Assembly: GCA_964423425.1 (NCBI GenBank)
Contig: CAYRES010000002.1
Coordinates: 248,001-312,000, forward strand
Direction: 5' to 3'
From: CAYRES01 sp964423425
GTDB lineage: Bacteria; Actinomycetota; Thermoleophilia; RBG-16-64-13
Length of the DNA stretch: 64,000 nt
Shown: piece by piece, positions 52,983-60,402 of the stretch
Layout: each line of letters begins with the position of its first letter
Numbering within the stretch: position 1 is the first letter of the stretch
The notes under the pieces: generated by a model
Told to the model about the DNA's origin: nothing
Seen by the model: the letters and a program-made list of their open reading frames with translations, nothing else
The model's database searches: none
Made by a program: the position numbers and the translations under genes

Positions 52983-53681
52983 ATGTACCAGCGCGACTAT
53001 GTCGTTCGCATGATCGAGCAGTTCGGAGTCTTCCTTCGCCGCGCGGCGGGCCAGGAGGATCCCGAGCACTCCCTGCGCACTGTGCAGGAGGCCGGGGAGC
53101 TCTTGTTTGGCTTCAGCGGGCCTTTTCTTCACTCGCTCACCGACGACAGCCTACTGGCGCTGCTCAGGGTGGGTGGGGAGTTCGATGTGGAGCGGGCGCT
53201 CATGCTGGCGGACCTCTCGGCGCTGGAAGCCGACGTACTGGAGGAGCTGGGCCGCAGGGAGGCGGCGGGCGAACGCCGGCGCCGGGCATTGGTGCTGGCA
53301 CTCGCCGTCTCGGCCGCCGCAACGGACGATGCGGCTGCGGAGATCGACGAACGTATTCGGGCCTTCTGGTCGCAGGCCGGGCCGCTCGCCACACAGCAGT
53401 GGGCAGGGCTCTTCCGCCACTTCGTGAGCGTGCCCGACTTCGCGCAGGCCGAACACGCGGTGTTCGAGTTGCTGAAAGTGGGTGATCCCACCGGGACGGA
53501 TCGGGCGTTCCGCGAAGAGGCCGCCTGCTGGCTGGCGGGCCTTCTTGAGAGGAGCGACGAAGAGCTTGCGGCGGCGGGGATACCGCGGGCGCGGGTGGAG
53601 GATTCACTCGGTCAGCTGCGGCGATCGGACGAGAGGGCGGGCCACCGGATGGGGGAACCCGGAGAGGGGGAGGCATGCTGA
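52983..53681 (+). CDS. DUF6483-like helical protein of unknown function
   Basis: A 232-residue, almost entirely helical protein. It starts MYQRDYVVRMIEQFGVFLRR, the opening seen in DUF6483 proteins. A helical-repeat stretch follows (LADLSALEADVLEELGRREA, then AEHAVFELLKV and EEAACWLAGLLERSDEELAA). It resembles a TPR-like scaffold and has no enzyme motif. A TATCAT box lies 8 nt upstream, so it is probably leaderless. Family name given with moderate certainty. Confidence 0.65.
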   Translation: MYQRDYVVRMIEQFGVFLRRAAGQEDPEHSLRTVQEAGELLFGFSGPFLHSLTDDSLLALLRVGGEFDVERALMLADLSALEADVLEELGRREAAGERRRRALVLALAVSAAATDDAAAEIDERIRAFWSQAGPLATQQWAGLFRHFVSVPDFAQAEHAVFELLKVGDPTGTDRAFREEAACWLAGLLERSDEELAAAGIPRARVEDSLGQLRRSDERAGHRMGEPGEGEAC

Positions 53682-53772
53682 GTGGCAACGTCGTGACCCG
53701 GCACGCCAATCGCGCGGCGGGCGACAGGCGGGCGGGGTCCGCAGACTCGAATGGGGGCGTGGTGCTCCCGGC

Positions 53773-54300
53773 TCAGCCCCTCACGATCTCCTTCAGGTCG
53801 TCGATGCGAAGCAGCACCACGTCGTTGCACTTCTCCGCCGACACGGTGAGGTGAAGGCGCCGCCAGCCGTCTCCCGTCACTTCTCGGTCGATGTAGGTGG
53901 GTTCGTTCACCACACTGTGTCCGGTCTCCCACGTGGTGACCACCGTTCTTCTGAGGGTGCACCCCAGGCAGTGGGTGGTTTCCCCGCAACCCCCAGGGAG
54001 CCGGGCGTGGCGACACTCCATCACTTCACCGCACAGGCAGTCCTCGACCTCGCTCGGCTGCTTGTCAAGCAGTGAGCAGGCGGCGTCGTTGGCCGTGATC
54101 ACCAACCCGTTGCCGTCGAAACAGAGGATGGGTACCTGGAATCCATTCAGAAAGCGCCGCAGTGACTTCGGCTCGTTGGCCTCGAAGAAGTCGGCGCACG
54201 CCTCACAGATGCCGTGGGTGATGACGTCGTGCTCATCCGCCTCGCCGGGAGGGATGGCGGCGTCGAATTCCCTCTGGCACCACGCACACACTCGTCTCAA
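53773..54300 (-). CDS. Cys-rich PAS-domain protein
   Basis: A 175-residue soluble protein. The N-terminus carries CAWCQRE and HGICEACADFFEA, a CxxC...HGxCxxC element like the C-terminal end of the receiver protein at 23440. A PAS domain follows (FQVPILCFDGNGLVITANDA) with an inserted cysteine cluster CLCGEVMECRHARLPGGCGE and THCLGCTLRR, then VTGDGWRRLHLTVSAE. Ten or more cysteines suggest metal or redox sensing. There is no output domain, so it must work with a partner. Start TTG 54300 or GTG 54291. Confidence 0.75.
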   Translation of the reverse strand: MRRVCAWCQREFDAAIPPGEADEHDVITHGICEACADFFEANEPKSLRRFLNGFQVPILCFDGNGLVITANDAACSLLDKQPSEVEDCLCGEVMECRHARLPGGCGETTHCLGCTLRRTVVTTWETGHSVVNEPTYIDREVTGDGWRRLHLTVSAEKCNDVVLLRIDDLKEIVRG

Positions 54301-54549
54301 GGGAGCTCCCTTTTTTAGTGTGCATCCTAGCAGGAATGGGATGGTGTCGATAGATGTCTGCGGAACCCGGCGGCGATGAATCGGGCTGGACCGAGGTTGG
54401 GGATGGCCGGACCTGGCTTTGCTGGCGGGCCGGCGCGAGGCGGCGCAAGCCTGCGCGGGGCCCTCCGACTCCCTTCTCCGCGCACGCGGATCGCGGGCGT
54501 TTCAGGTAGACTGATCCGGTCTCTTCTGCGGTCAAGAAGGAGGATGCGC

Positions 54550-54879
54550 ATGGCAGGCCCACGCGATCAGTACGTCGAGAACTTCCTGGCCACGCTTCCT
54601 GCCAAGGCTCTCCCGTACCGGGATCGCTTGCGCGGAAACGATGCGGTGCTCAAGCTCACACTGAGCGATGCCGGCAGCCACCGCCTCGTGCTGCGCGACG
54701 GCCTGGTGACGGTGCACGAGGGGGACGGTCCCGCCGATACCACGGTCATCGTGAGTAGCGCCGACGTGCCCGGGCTGCTGCAGGGCTCGCTCAACCCGCT
54801 CATGGCCTACATGACGGGCAGGGTGAAGGTGCAGGGAGACATATCCCTGCTCATCCGCCTCAAGGAGCTCTTCTCCTGA
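54550..54879 (+). CDS. SCP2 sterol-binding domain protein
   Basis: A 109-residue single-domain protein. VLKLTLSDAGSHRLVLRDGL, ADTTVIVSSADVPGLLQGSL and AYMTGRVKVQGDISLLIRLK give the beta-sheet and C-terminal helices of the SCP2 lipid-transfer fold. The DLPLLQG..NP-type loop and GDISLLIRL ending are typical of bacterial stand-alone copies. AGGAGG lies 6 nt before the ATG. A TAGACT box lies at 54507-54512. The ligand is unknown. Confidence 0.8.
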   Translation: MAGPRDQYVENFLATLPAKALPYRDRLRGNDAVLKLTLSDAGSHRLVLRDGLVTVHEGDGPADTTVIVSSADVPGLLQGSLNPLMAYMTGRVKVQGDISLLIRLKELFS

Positions 54880-54928
54880 AGGGTTCGGAGACCGAAGCGG
54901 TGGTGTTTGGCCTCTCCTCTATTCCTTG

Positions 54929-54938
54929 ATAACGTTAT
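54929..54938. promoter_or_regulatory. Palindromic operator candidate before the aldolase gene
   Basis: ATAACGTTAT is a perfect 10-bp palindrome with a central CG, inside a TTGATA...ATGCCATAAGG stretch. The centre resembles LacI-family sites. It lies 63 bp before the aldolase start. The regulator is unknown. Confidence 0.35.
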
Positions 54939-55001
54939 GCCATAAGGGGTCATTCCCCCCCCAAGACCCCAACGTTCGCTTCTTCAGAGGAGGATAGCCG
55001 C

Positions 55002-56297
55002 ATGAGCAGTGCTGCCTCGCCGGTCTCCGACGCGTTCGCTCAAGCCCTCAAGGTGGGTCGTCCCCCCAACGTGGCCCGTCTCTTCCCCCACTCACGGGCG
55101 CTGCTTGTGAGTGGCAAGGTCATCGACCGGGCCATGATCAAGAAGGGCAAGGCGATGGCCATCGCCGCCAATGCCCGTAACCGCTTCGTCATCTACGGAG
55201 CTTTGCGCGCCGCCCAAGCGGCCGACGCGGCCCTCATCATCGAGATTGCCAAGTCTGAAGGCGGCACCGGGGCCTACTGTGCCGTGAACTACTGGAACAT
55301 GGCCACCTACGTCGACGCCGTGGCCAACGAGCTGGGCATCACCGTGCCCATCGCAGTCCATGCCGACCACTACACGCTGAAGAGCCGGGCCGACGTGGAA
55401 CGGGCCAAGGTCGAGATACCCACTATGTTCGAGGCGGGCATCACTTCCATCGCCATCGATGCGTCCCACATGCCCGACGAGGAGAATCTCTTAGCCTGTC
55501 GCACGCTCGCCGAGTTCGTGCCCTCCTGGGCGGGTCTCGAGACGGAGGTGGGGGAGATCAAGGGTTCCGAAGGGCTTTCGACCGTTGACGAAGCTCTGTA
55601 CTTGATCCAGGGGTTGAACGCCCACGATATCTTCCCCGACTGGATAGCCCTCAACAACGGCACCTCTCACGGCATCCAGGACAGCGACGCCGGCATTCAG
55701 GTGGAGCTGACCGCGGCAATCCACAAGGCTCTCGAGCCCTACCGGGTCTCCGGTGCCCAGCACGGCACCTCGGGGAACAGCTTCGAGCGCCTGCACCGGA
55801 TCGTGCAGGAGACGCATACCACCAAGGCCAACGTGGCCACGGCGCTGCAGATGCTCTCGTGGGGTGTGAAGGTGAACGATTACGGCAACGCCTTCGTGGA
55901 TGAGGCCGGGGAGTTCGTGCGCATGCCCGACGCCGGAGTGAGCGAGGCTCTGTGGGCGGAGATGGTGGCCTATGCGACCGAAAAGGGCTGGAAGAAGGGC
56001 GACTACAAGAAGCTGAACCTCCCCTTCGAGAACAAGCTCTGGGCCGAGCCGGCGCCCATCCGCGAGCGGATGGCGAAGGCTGTGGAGGAGTTCGTCCAGC
56101 ATCTGCTCACTGAGGTGTTCAATGCCGCAGGCACGGCTCCCCTCGCCGTGGAGGCCATCCTCGAGGCCGGCTCCTACGACGTGGGCCCCAAGGTCTCGCG
56201 GATGGAAGACCCGGCCGAATGGACGGAGGAGAAGGCCACCACTCGGGCGGCGACCCTGCACAAGGAGGAGTCACCCGAGGGGCACTTCGACGACTAA
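55002..56297 (+). CDS. fba: Class II fructose-bisphosphate aldolase family protein
   Basis: A 431-residue metal-dependent aldolase. Zinc-binding segments are visible: PIAVHADHYTLKSRADVERA (HxDH), LETEVGEIKGSEG (Glu site), ALNNGTSHGIQDSD and SGAQHGTSGNSFERLHR. The rest is the class II TIM barrel, with a longer C-terminal tail than the short bacterial enzymes, closer to the long tagatose/fructose aldolase forms. It would cleave fructose-1,6-bisphosphate in glycolysis/gluconeogenesis. A GAGGAGG ribosome site precedes the ATG, and a 21-bp hairpin follows. Confidence 0.83.
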   Translation: MSSAASPVSDAFAQALKVGRPPNVARLFPHSRALLVSGKVIDRAMIKKGKAMAIAANARNRFVIYGALRAAQAADAALIIEIAKSEGGTGAYCAVNYWNMATYVDAVANELGITVPIAVHADHYTLKSRADVERAKVEIPTMFEAGITSIAIDASHMPDEENLLACRTLAEFVPSWAGLETEVGEIKGSEGLSTVDEALYLIQGLNAHDIFPDWIALNNGTSHGIQDSDAGIQVELTAAIHKALEPYRVSGAQHGTSGNSFERLHRIVQETHTTKANVATALQMLSWGVKVNDYGNAFVDEAGEFVRMPDAGVSEALWAEMVAYATEKGWKKGDYKKLNLPFENKLWAEPAPIRERMAKAVEEFVQHLLTEVFNAAGTAPLAVEAILEAGSYDVGPKVSRMEDPAEWTEEKATTRAATLHKEESPEGHFDD

Positions 56298-56336
56298 GAG
56301 GTGCGCCCGCCACGTGCGGGATGGCCTCTCGTGAGG

Positions 56337-56383
56337 CCGGCCCCCGGTGGGTGCGCCGTGAAGGCGCACCCACCGGGGGCCGG
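56337..56383. terminator. Bidirectional terminator between aldolase and YCF48-like genes
   Basis: A perfect 21-bp stem (CCGGCCCCCGGTGGGTGCGCC and complement) with loop GTGAA lies in the convergent gap. No T tract on either side. Confidence 0.75.
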
Positions 56384-56426
56384 GTGTCATTCAGAGGGAG
56401 AGAGTTCTCGGCTGAATGACCACGGC

Positions 56427-57506
56427 TTACTCCGCCTCCACCTGAGGTATGCCGTAGTGCAGGATGAGGCCGTCGGCGCCGACGGCCCAGCCGTTCTCCA
56501 GATCGACCACGTGCACCGCATGCAATGTTCCCGCGCCGGTCACGAGGCTCTGATCCGCCATCCAAGAGACGCCGCCATCGGCCGTCTTGATGATGACCCC
56601 GCCGGCCCCTACCGCCCAGCCGTGCTCGGAATCGACGAAGTAGATGCCGTTGAGGACCGCTGTGGTGCCTGGGTCGAGCGGACTCCACGTGGTCCCGCTG
56701 TCGGCCGTGGCGATGATGCCGTCCTGTCCGGCTGCCCAGCCGGCCGATTCATCGATGAAGAATATGGAGCGCACGAACTCCACGGTCGGGTCCTGTACGG
56801 TCCAGGTGGCTCCGCCGTCCGTGGTCGCCACTACCACACCGCCCTCAGTGACCGAACGCCAGCCCACCGCCCAGCCCGTGGAGGCGTCGACGAAATGGAT
56901 GTCGTAGAGGTGGGCCGAGGGGCCTTCCACCCCGGACTCCTGCTGCACCCAGGTGTTCCCGCCGTCGGTGGTGGCGAAGATGCGGCCGGCGGAGACGGTG
57001 GCCCAGCCTGTGTTCGCGTCGACGAAGGAGAGGGATTCCACCGCGTGGGCGGCGACAGTGCTGGTGGACTGCGGATTCCAGGTGGCCCCACCGTCGGTTG
57101 TCTTGAACAGGTTGTGGTCGCCGTCGTTCAGCCCACCGACCCAGCCGGTGGAAGAATCGACGAAGTACACCGCCGAGAGGCCGTAGGAATCGCGGGAGAA
57201 CTGCTCCGCCCACGTGGTTCCGCCGTCGCTCGTGGCGAGCACGATGCCGCCTTGGTCACCGCCCACCGCCCAGCCGCTGGTCTCGTCTGCAAAGTACACG
57301 CTTCGCAGGGTGTCGGTGACGCCGGAGTCCTGCCGGTCCCACAACGGCTCGGGGGCCTCTGCCGGGTCCGGCTGGGCCGCGGCCGTCGTGGTGGTTGTGT
57401 CGGGGGCCTCCTCACCCGAGCCGCACGCGGCGAGGGCAAAGGGTAGGGCAAGAAGGAGGGTTGCAATGAGAATGAATGTGAGACCGGTGACCCGTAGGGA
57501 TTTCAC
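56427..57506 (-). CDS. YCF48-like beta-propeller lipoprotein
   Basis: A 359-residue exported lipoprotein. The signal peptide ends in FALAACGSG (lipobox LAAC), then a Thr/Pro-rich linker TTTTTAAAQPDPAEAP. Seven repeats of the form (S/N)xGWAVG...TTDGGxTW follow (for example STGWAVGWRSVTEGGVVVA, TTDGGATW), giving a seven-bladed YCF48/BNR-type propeller. The organism shows no photosynthesis genes here, so a binding or assembly role at the cell surface is more likely. The GTG at 57506 is chosen for its GGAG 6 nt upstream. Confidence 0.85.
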   Translation of the reverse strand: MKSLRVTGLTFILIATLLLALPFALAACGSGEEAPDTTTTTAAAQPDPAEAPEPLWDRQDSGVTDTLRSVYFADETSGWAVGGDQGGIVLATSDGGTTWAEQFSRDSYGLSAVYFVDSSTGWVGGLNDGDHNLFKTTDGGATWNPQSTSTVAAHAVESLSFVDANTGWATVSAGRIFATTDGGNTWVQQESGVEGPSAHLYDIHFVDASTGWAVGWRSVTEGGVVVATTDGGATWTVQDPTVEFVRSIFFIDESAGWAAGQDGIIATADSGTTWSPLDPGTTAVLNGIYFVDSEHGWAVGAGGVIIKTADGGVSWMADQSLVTGAGTLHAVHVVDLENGWAVGADGLILHYGIPQVEAE

Positions 57507-57671
57507 GACGTACTCCTTTTGGTCCGTATACAAGGGCCGAGGGAGAGCCTATTCTCCCCATGCTCAGATAGACCCTAACACAAGCTGGAGGCTTCCCGAG
57601 GGGAAGAATAACGGCTCGGGCGGCGCACCTCGAGTCCCCACGCCGCCACGGTCCCCAGGTGCTCGAGACCC

Positions 57672-58634
57672 CTACACTGCCTCGATGGTGGAGGGTGGCT
57701 TGGCGGCGATGTTGTAGGTGACGCTCACCACGCCCGGCACGTCCGCGACCATCTCCTCGGCGATGCGTTCAAGCAGGTCGAAGGGGAGCCGGGTGGGCCG
57801 GGCCGTACGGGCATCGGTCGAGTCCCAGCAGCGCACCTCGATCTGGTGGCCGAAATCGCGCCGGCCGTCGCGCATGCCCGTCACCCGGTCCTTGTGCAGG
57901 ATGGCGAGGTACTGGAAGGCTCCGCAGCCGGCGAGCAGCCGTTCGATCACCTGCGTGGCCCGTCGTACCGTCTCCACCCGCTCCGGAGTGACCTCCCCGA
58001 TGACTCGGGCGGCGAGGGCCGGTCCCGGGAAGGGGATGCGCGCAAAGAGTTCGGGGGGCAGGCCGAGTGCTTCTCCCACCTTCCTCACGCCATCCTTGCG
58101 CAGTTGAATGAGCGGTTCCAGGATGCGGTAACCGAACGCCTCCTCGGGGTCGATACCCAGCTGCTCGAAGACGTTGTGTTGCCGCTTGATGCCGGCGACG
58201 GTCTCGTCGATATCGGTGAGGATGGTGCCCTGTAGCAAGTGCTTGGCTTTCGTCTCGCGCACGATGCGGCCGAACACATGGCGGTAGAAGGTCTGGGTGA
58301 TGGCCTCCCGCTTGGCCTCCGGGTCGGTGAGACCGGCGAGCGCAGCGAAGAATTCGGCCCGGGCGTCGACCACCTCGACTTCCACGCCGAGGTCACCAAA
58401 GAGGGCTTCTACCTGCTCTGCCTCGCCCGCACGCATGAGCCCGTTCTCCACGAAGACCGTCCGCAGGCGCGGCCCCAGCGCGCGGTGGCCCAAGAGCGTG
58501 ACCACCGAGGAGTCCACTCCGCCCGAGAGGGCGTTGATGGCGTATCCGTCGCCGACGGCACTCCGTATCTCTTCGACCTTCTCGCTGATGAAGACCTGCG
58601 GGTCGAGCTCCGCAGCGCTGATCTCCTTGACCAT
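57672..58634 (-). CDS. guaA: GMP synthase ATP-pyrophosphatase subunit (split GuaA)
   Basis: A 320-residue protein comprising only the synthetase half of GMP synthase, which aminates XMP to GMP. The PP-loop is NALSGGVDSSVVTLLG, and TVFVENGLMRAGEAEQVEAL, KHLLQGTILTDIDET, RIPFPGPALAARVIGEVTPE and VSVTYNIAAKPPSTIEAV are the family signatures. The glutaminase domain, fused in most bacteria, is absent, as in archaeal GuaAb. GAGGAG precedes the ATG. The end matches the usual PPxTIEW-type terminus. Confidence 0.92.
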   Translation of the reverse strand: MVKEISAAELDPQVFISEKVEEIRSAVGDGYAINALSGGVDSSVVTLLGHRALGPRLRTVFVENGLMRAGEAEQVEALFGDLGVEVEVVDARAEFFAALAGLTDPEAKREAITQTFYRHVFGRIVRETKAKHLLQGTILTDIDETVAGIKRQHNVFEQLGIDPEEAFGYRILEPLIQLRKDGVRKVGEALGLPPELFARIPFPGPALAARVIGEVTPERVETVRRATQVIERLLAGCGAFQYLAILHKDRVTGMRDGRRDFGHQIEVRCWDSTDARTARPTRLPFDLLERIAEEMVADVPGVVSVTYNIAAKPPSTIEAV

Positions 58635-58655
58635 GCCGATTCGTCTCCTCGTGTG

Positions 58656-60170
58656 CTAGCCGATGACCAGTGACCGCGTGGCGAACTGAGGGTCGCTCGT
58701 GGCATTCAGACCGAGTTGCCTGAGCCCCGCCTCGTCGCCTGCGGTGGGTAGATGAGTGGTGTGAAACTCACATCCGCGCAGCTGAACCAGCCGCTCCACC
58801 CCCGCCTGTGCCGCGGGGTTGGTGGTGGCGCTGATGCCCAGTGCTATCAACATCTCGTTGAGGTCGAGACTTACCGATTTTGCCTTGAGGATATTCTTCT
58901 TCATGCCTCCGATCGACGCCATCACATTGGGTGTGAGCAGGGGCATGTCGTCGGGGATACGTGAGAGGTACTTCACGGCGTTCAGTACCGCGGCCGAGGC
59001 TGCGTGCATGAGCGTGGAGTTCTTGCCGGTCACGATATGGCCGTCGGGCAGGCCGATCGCGGCGCCACAGTAGACGCCGTTGTTGCCCTTGCCCTTCATT
59101 TCACCCTGGGCCGCCGCCTCGCGGGCGGGGCCGACCACCACCCGTTGCTCCTCCTCCAAGCCGAGCTCCTTCATGATGAGCTCGGCCCGCTCGGCTTCCT
59201 CGCGGTCGACCAGGCCCAGGGCGTACTCACAGGCGTAGCGGAAGTGTCGGCGGACGACTTCCTGCTCCGCGGCCGCCCGCACCAGGGCGTCGTCGATGAT
59301 GGCGAACCCGGCCCGGTTCACGCCCATGTCGGTGGGGGACTGGTAGAAGGCGGCGGCGCCGATGCGCTCGAGGATGCGCGTCACCAGCGGAAAGGCTTCA
59401 ATGTCACGGTTGTAGTTCACCGCTTGTTCGCCGTAGGCGGAGAGGTGGAAGGGGTCGATCTGATTGATGTCGCGGAGCTCCACGGTGGCGGCCTCGTAGG
59501 CCACGTTCACAGGATGCTTGAGGGGAAGATTCCAGATGGGGAAGGTCTCGAACTTGGCATAGCCTGCGGTGGTGCCGCGCAGGTGCTCGTGGTAGACCTG
59601 CGACAGGCAGGTGGCCAGCTTGCCGCTGCCGGGACCGGGGCCGACCACCACGACCAGTGACCGCTCGGTGGGCACGAAATCGTTGGCGCCGTAGCCCTCC
59701 TCGCTCACGATACGGTCGACGTCGGTGGGGTAGCCGCTCGTGTAGCGGTGGGCGTAGACGGGAATGCCGCGCCTCTCGAGCCGCTTCTTGAACATGGCGG
59801 CCGACGGTTGGTTCTCGAAGCGGGTGATGACCACCGCCCGTACCAGAAGGCCCCAGTCGCGCAGGTCGTCGATGAGCTTGAGGGCATCGACGTCATAGGG
59901 GATGCCGAAGTCGGCGCGGATCTTGCGCCGCTCGATGGCTCCCGCATACACGCAGATGATGATCTCGGCTTGGTCCTTGAGCTTCTGGAGCAGGCTGATC
60001 TTCGCGTTGGGGTCATAGCCGGGCAGGACCCGGGCGGCGTGAAAGTCGTAGGCTATCTTGCCGCCGAATTCAAGATAGAGCCGGCCACCGATGCGCTCCC
60101 GGCGCTCGACGATCGCTCGGCTCTGCTCTTCGAGGTACTTCTCGTTGTCGAAACCCGAGGTGGTTGCCAC
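58656..60170 (-). CDS. DUF1846 family protein
   Basis: A 504-residue protein starting near GFDNEKYLEEQSRAIVERRE, with GGRLYLEFGGKIAYDFHAAR, PGYDPNAKISLLQKLKDQAE, VVVVGPGPGSGKLATCLSQV (a P-loop-like GPGPGSGK) and CGAAIGLPDGHIVTGKNSTL, all typical of DUF1846. Its biochemical role is not established. The GTG start follows GAGGAGG. It ends 21 bp before guaA on the same strand, so the two form an operon, perhaps linking it to nucleotide metabolism. Confidence 0.9.
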   Translation of the reverse strand: MATTSGFDNEKYLEEQSRAIVERRERIGGRLYLEFGGKIAYDFHAARVLPGYDPNAKISLLQKLKDQAEIIICVYAGAIERRKIRADFGIPYDVDALKLIDDLRDWGLLVRAVVITRFENQPSAAMFKKRLERRGIPVYAHRYTSGYPTDVDRIVSEEGYGANDFVPTERSLVVVVGPGPGSGKLATCLSQVYHEHLRGTTAGYAKFETFPIWNLPLKHPVNVAYEAATVELRDINQIDPFHLSAYGEQAVNYNRDIEAFPLVTRILERIGAAAFYQSPTDMGVNRAGFAIIDDALVRAAAEQEVVRRHFRYACEYALGLVDREEAERAELIMKELGLEEEQRVVVGPAREAAAQGEMKGKGNNGVYCGAAIGLPDGHIVTGKNSTLMHAASAAVLNAVKYLSRIPDDMPLLTPNVMASIGGMKKNILKAKSVSLDLNEMLIALGISATTNPAAQAGVERLVQLRGCEFHTTHLPTAGDEAGLRQLGLNATSDPQFATRSLVIG

Positions 60171-60402
60171 GGTCCTCCTCTTGGGCCGGTCAAGGGATAG
60201 GGATCGCCCGATAGAGGATAGCGCGTTCGCGCAGGCGGCGCCGGACCCGCGCGTCCGACAGGACTGAAGGACCACACAGCCACGCCGCGCGGTGATGCCG
60301 CCATGGCCTCAAGAAACCTTCGGCTTGGGCCGATGAGGCCAGTAGGAGGAGCCGCGCGCTGCGCCGGAACAGCGGACACAGGGTGAGATTCGGGAGGACA
60401 CG

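Noticed and set aside
54301..54317. GGGAGCTCCC followed by a T run as a plus-strand terminator
   Set aside because: No plus-strand gene ends nearby and the palindrome leaves no adequate stem after loop formation; it lies in the leader of the minus-strand PAS gene.
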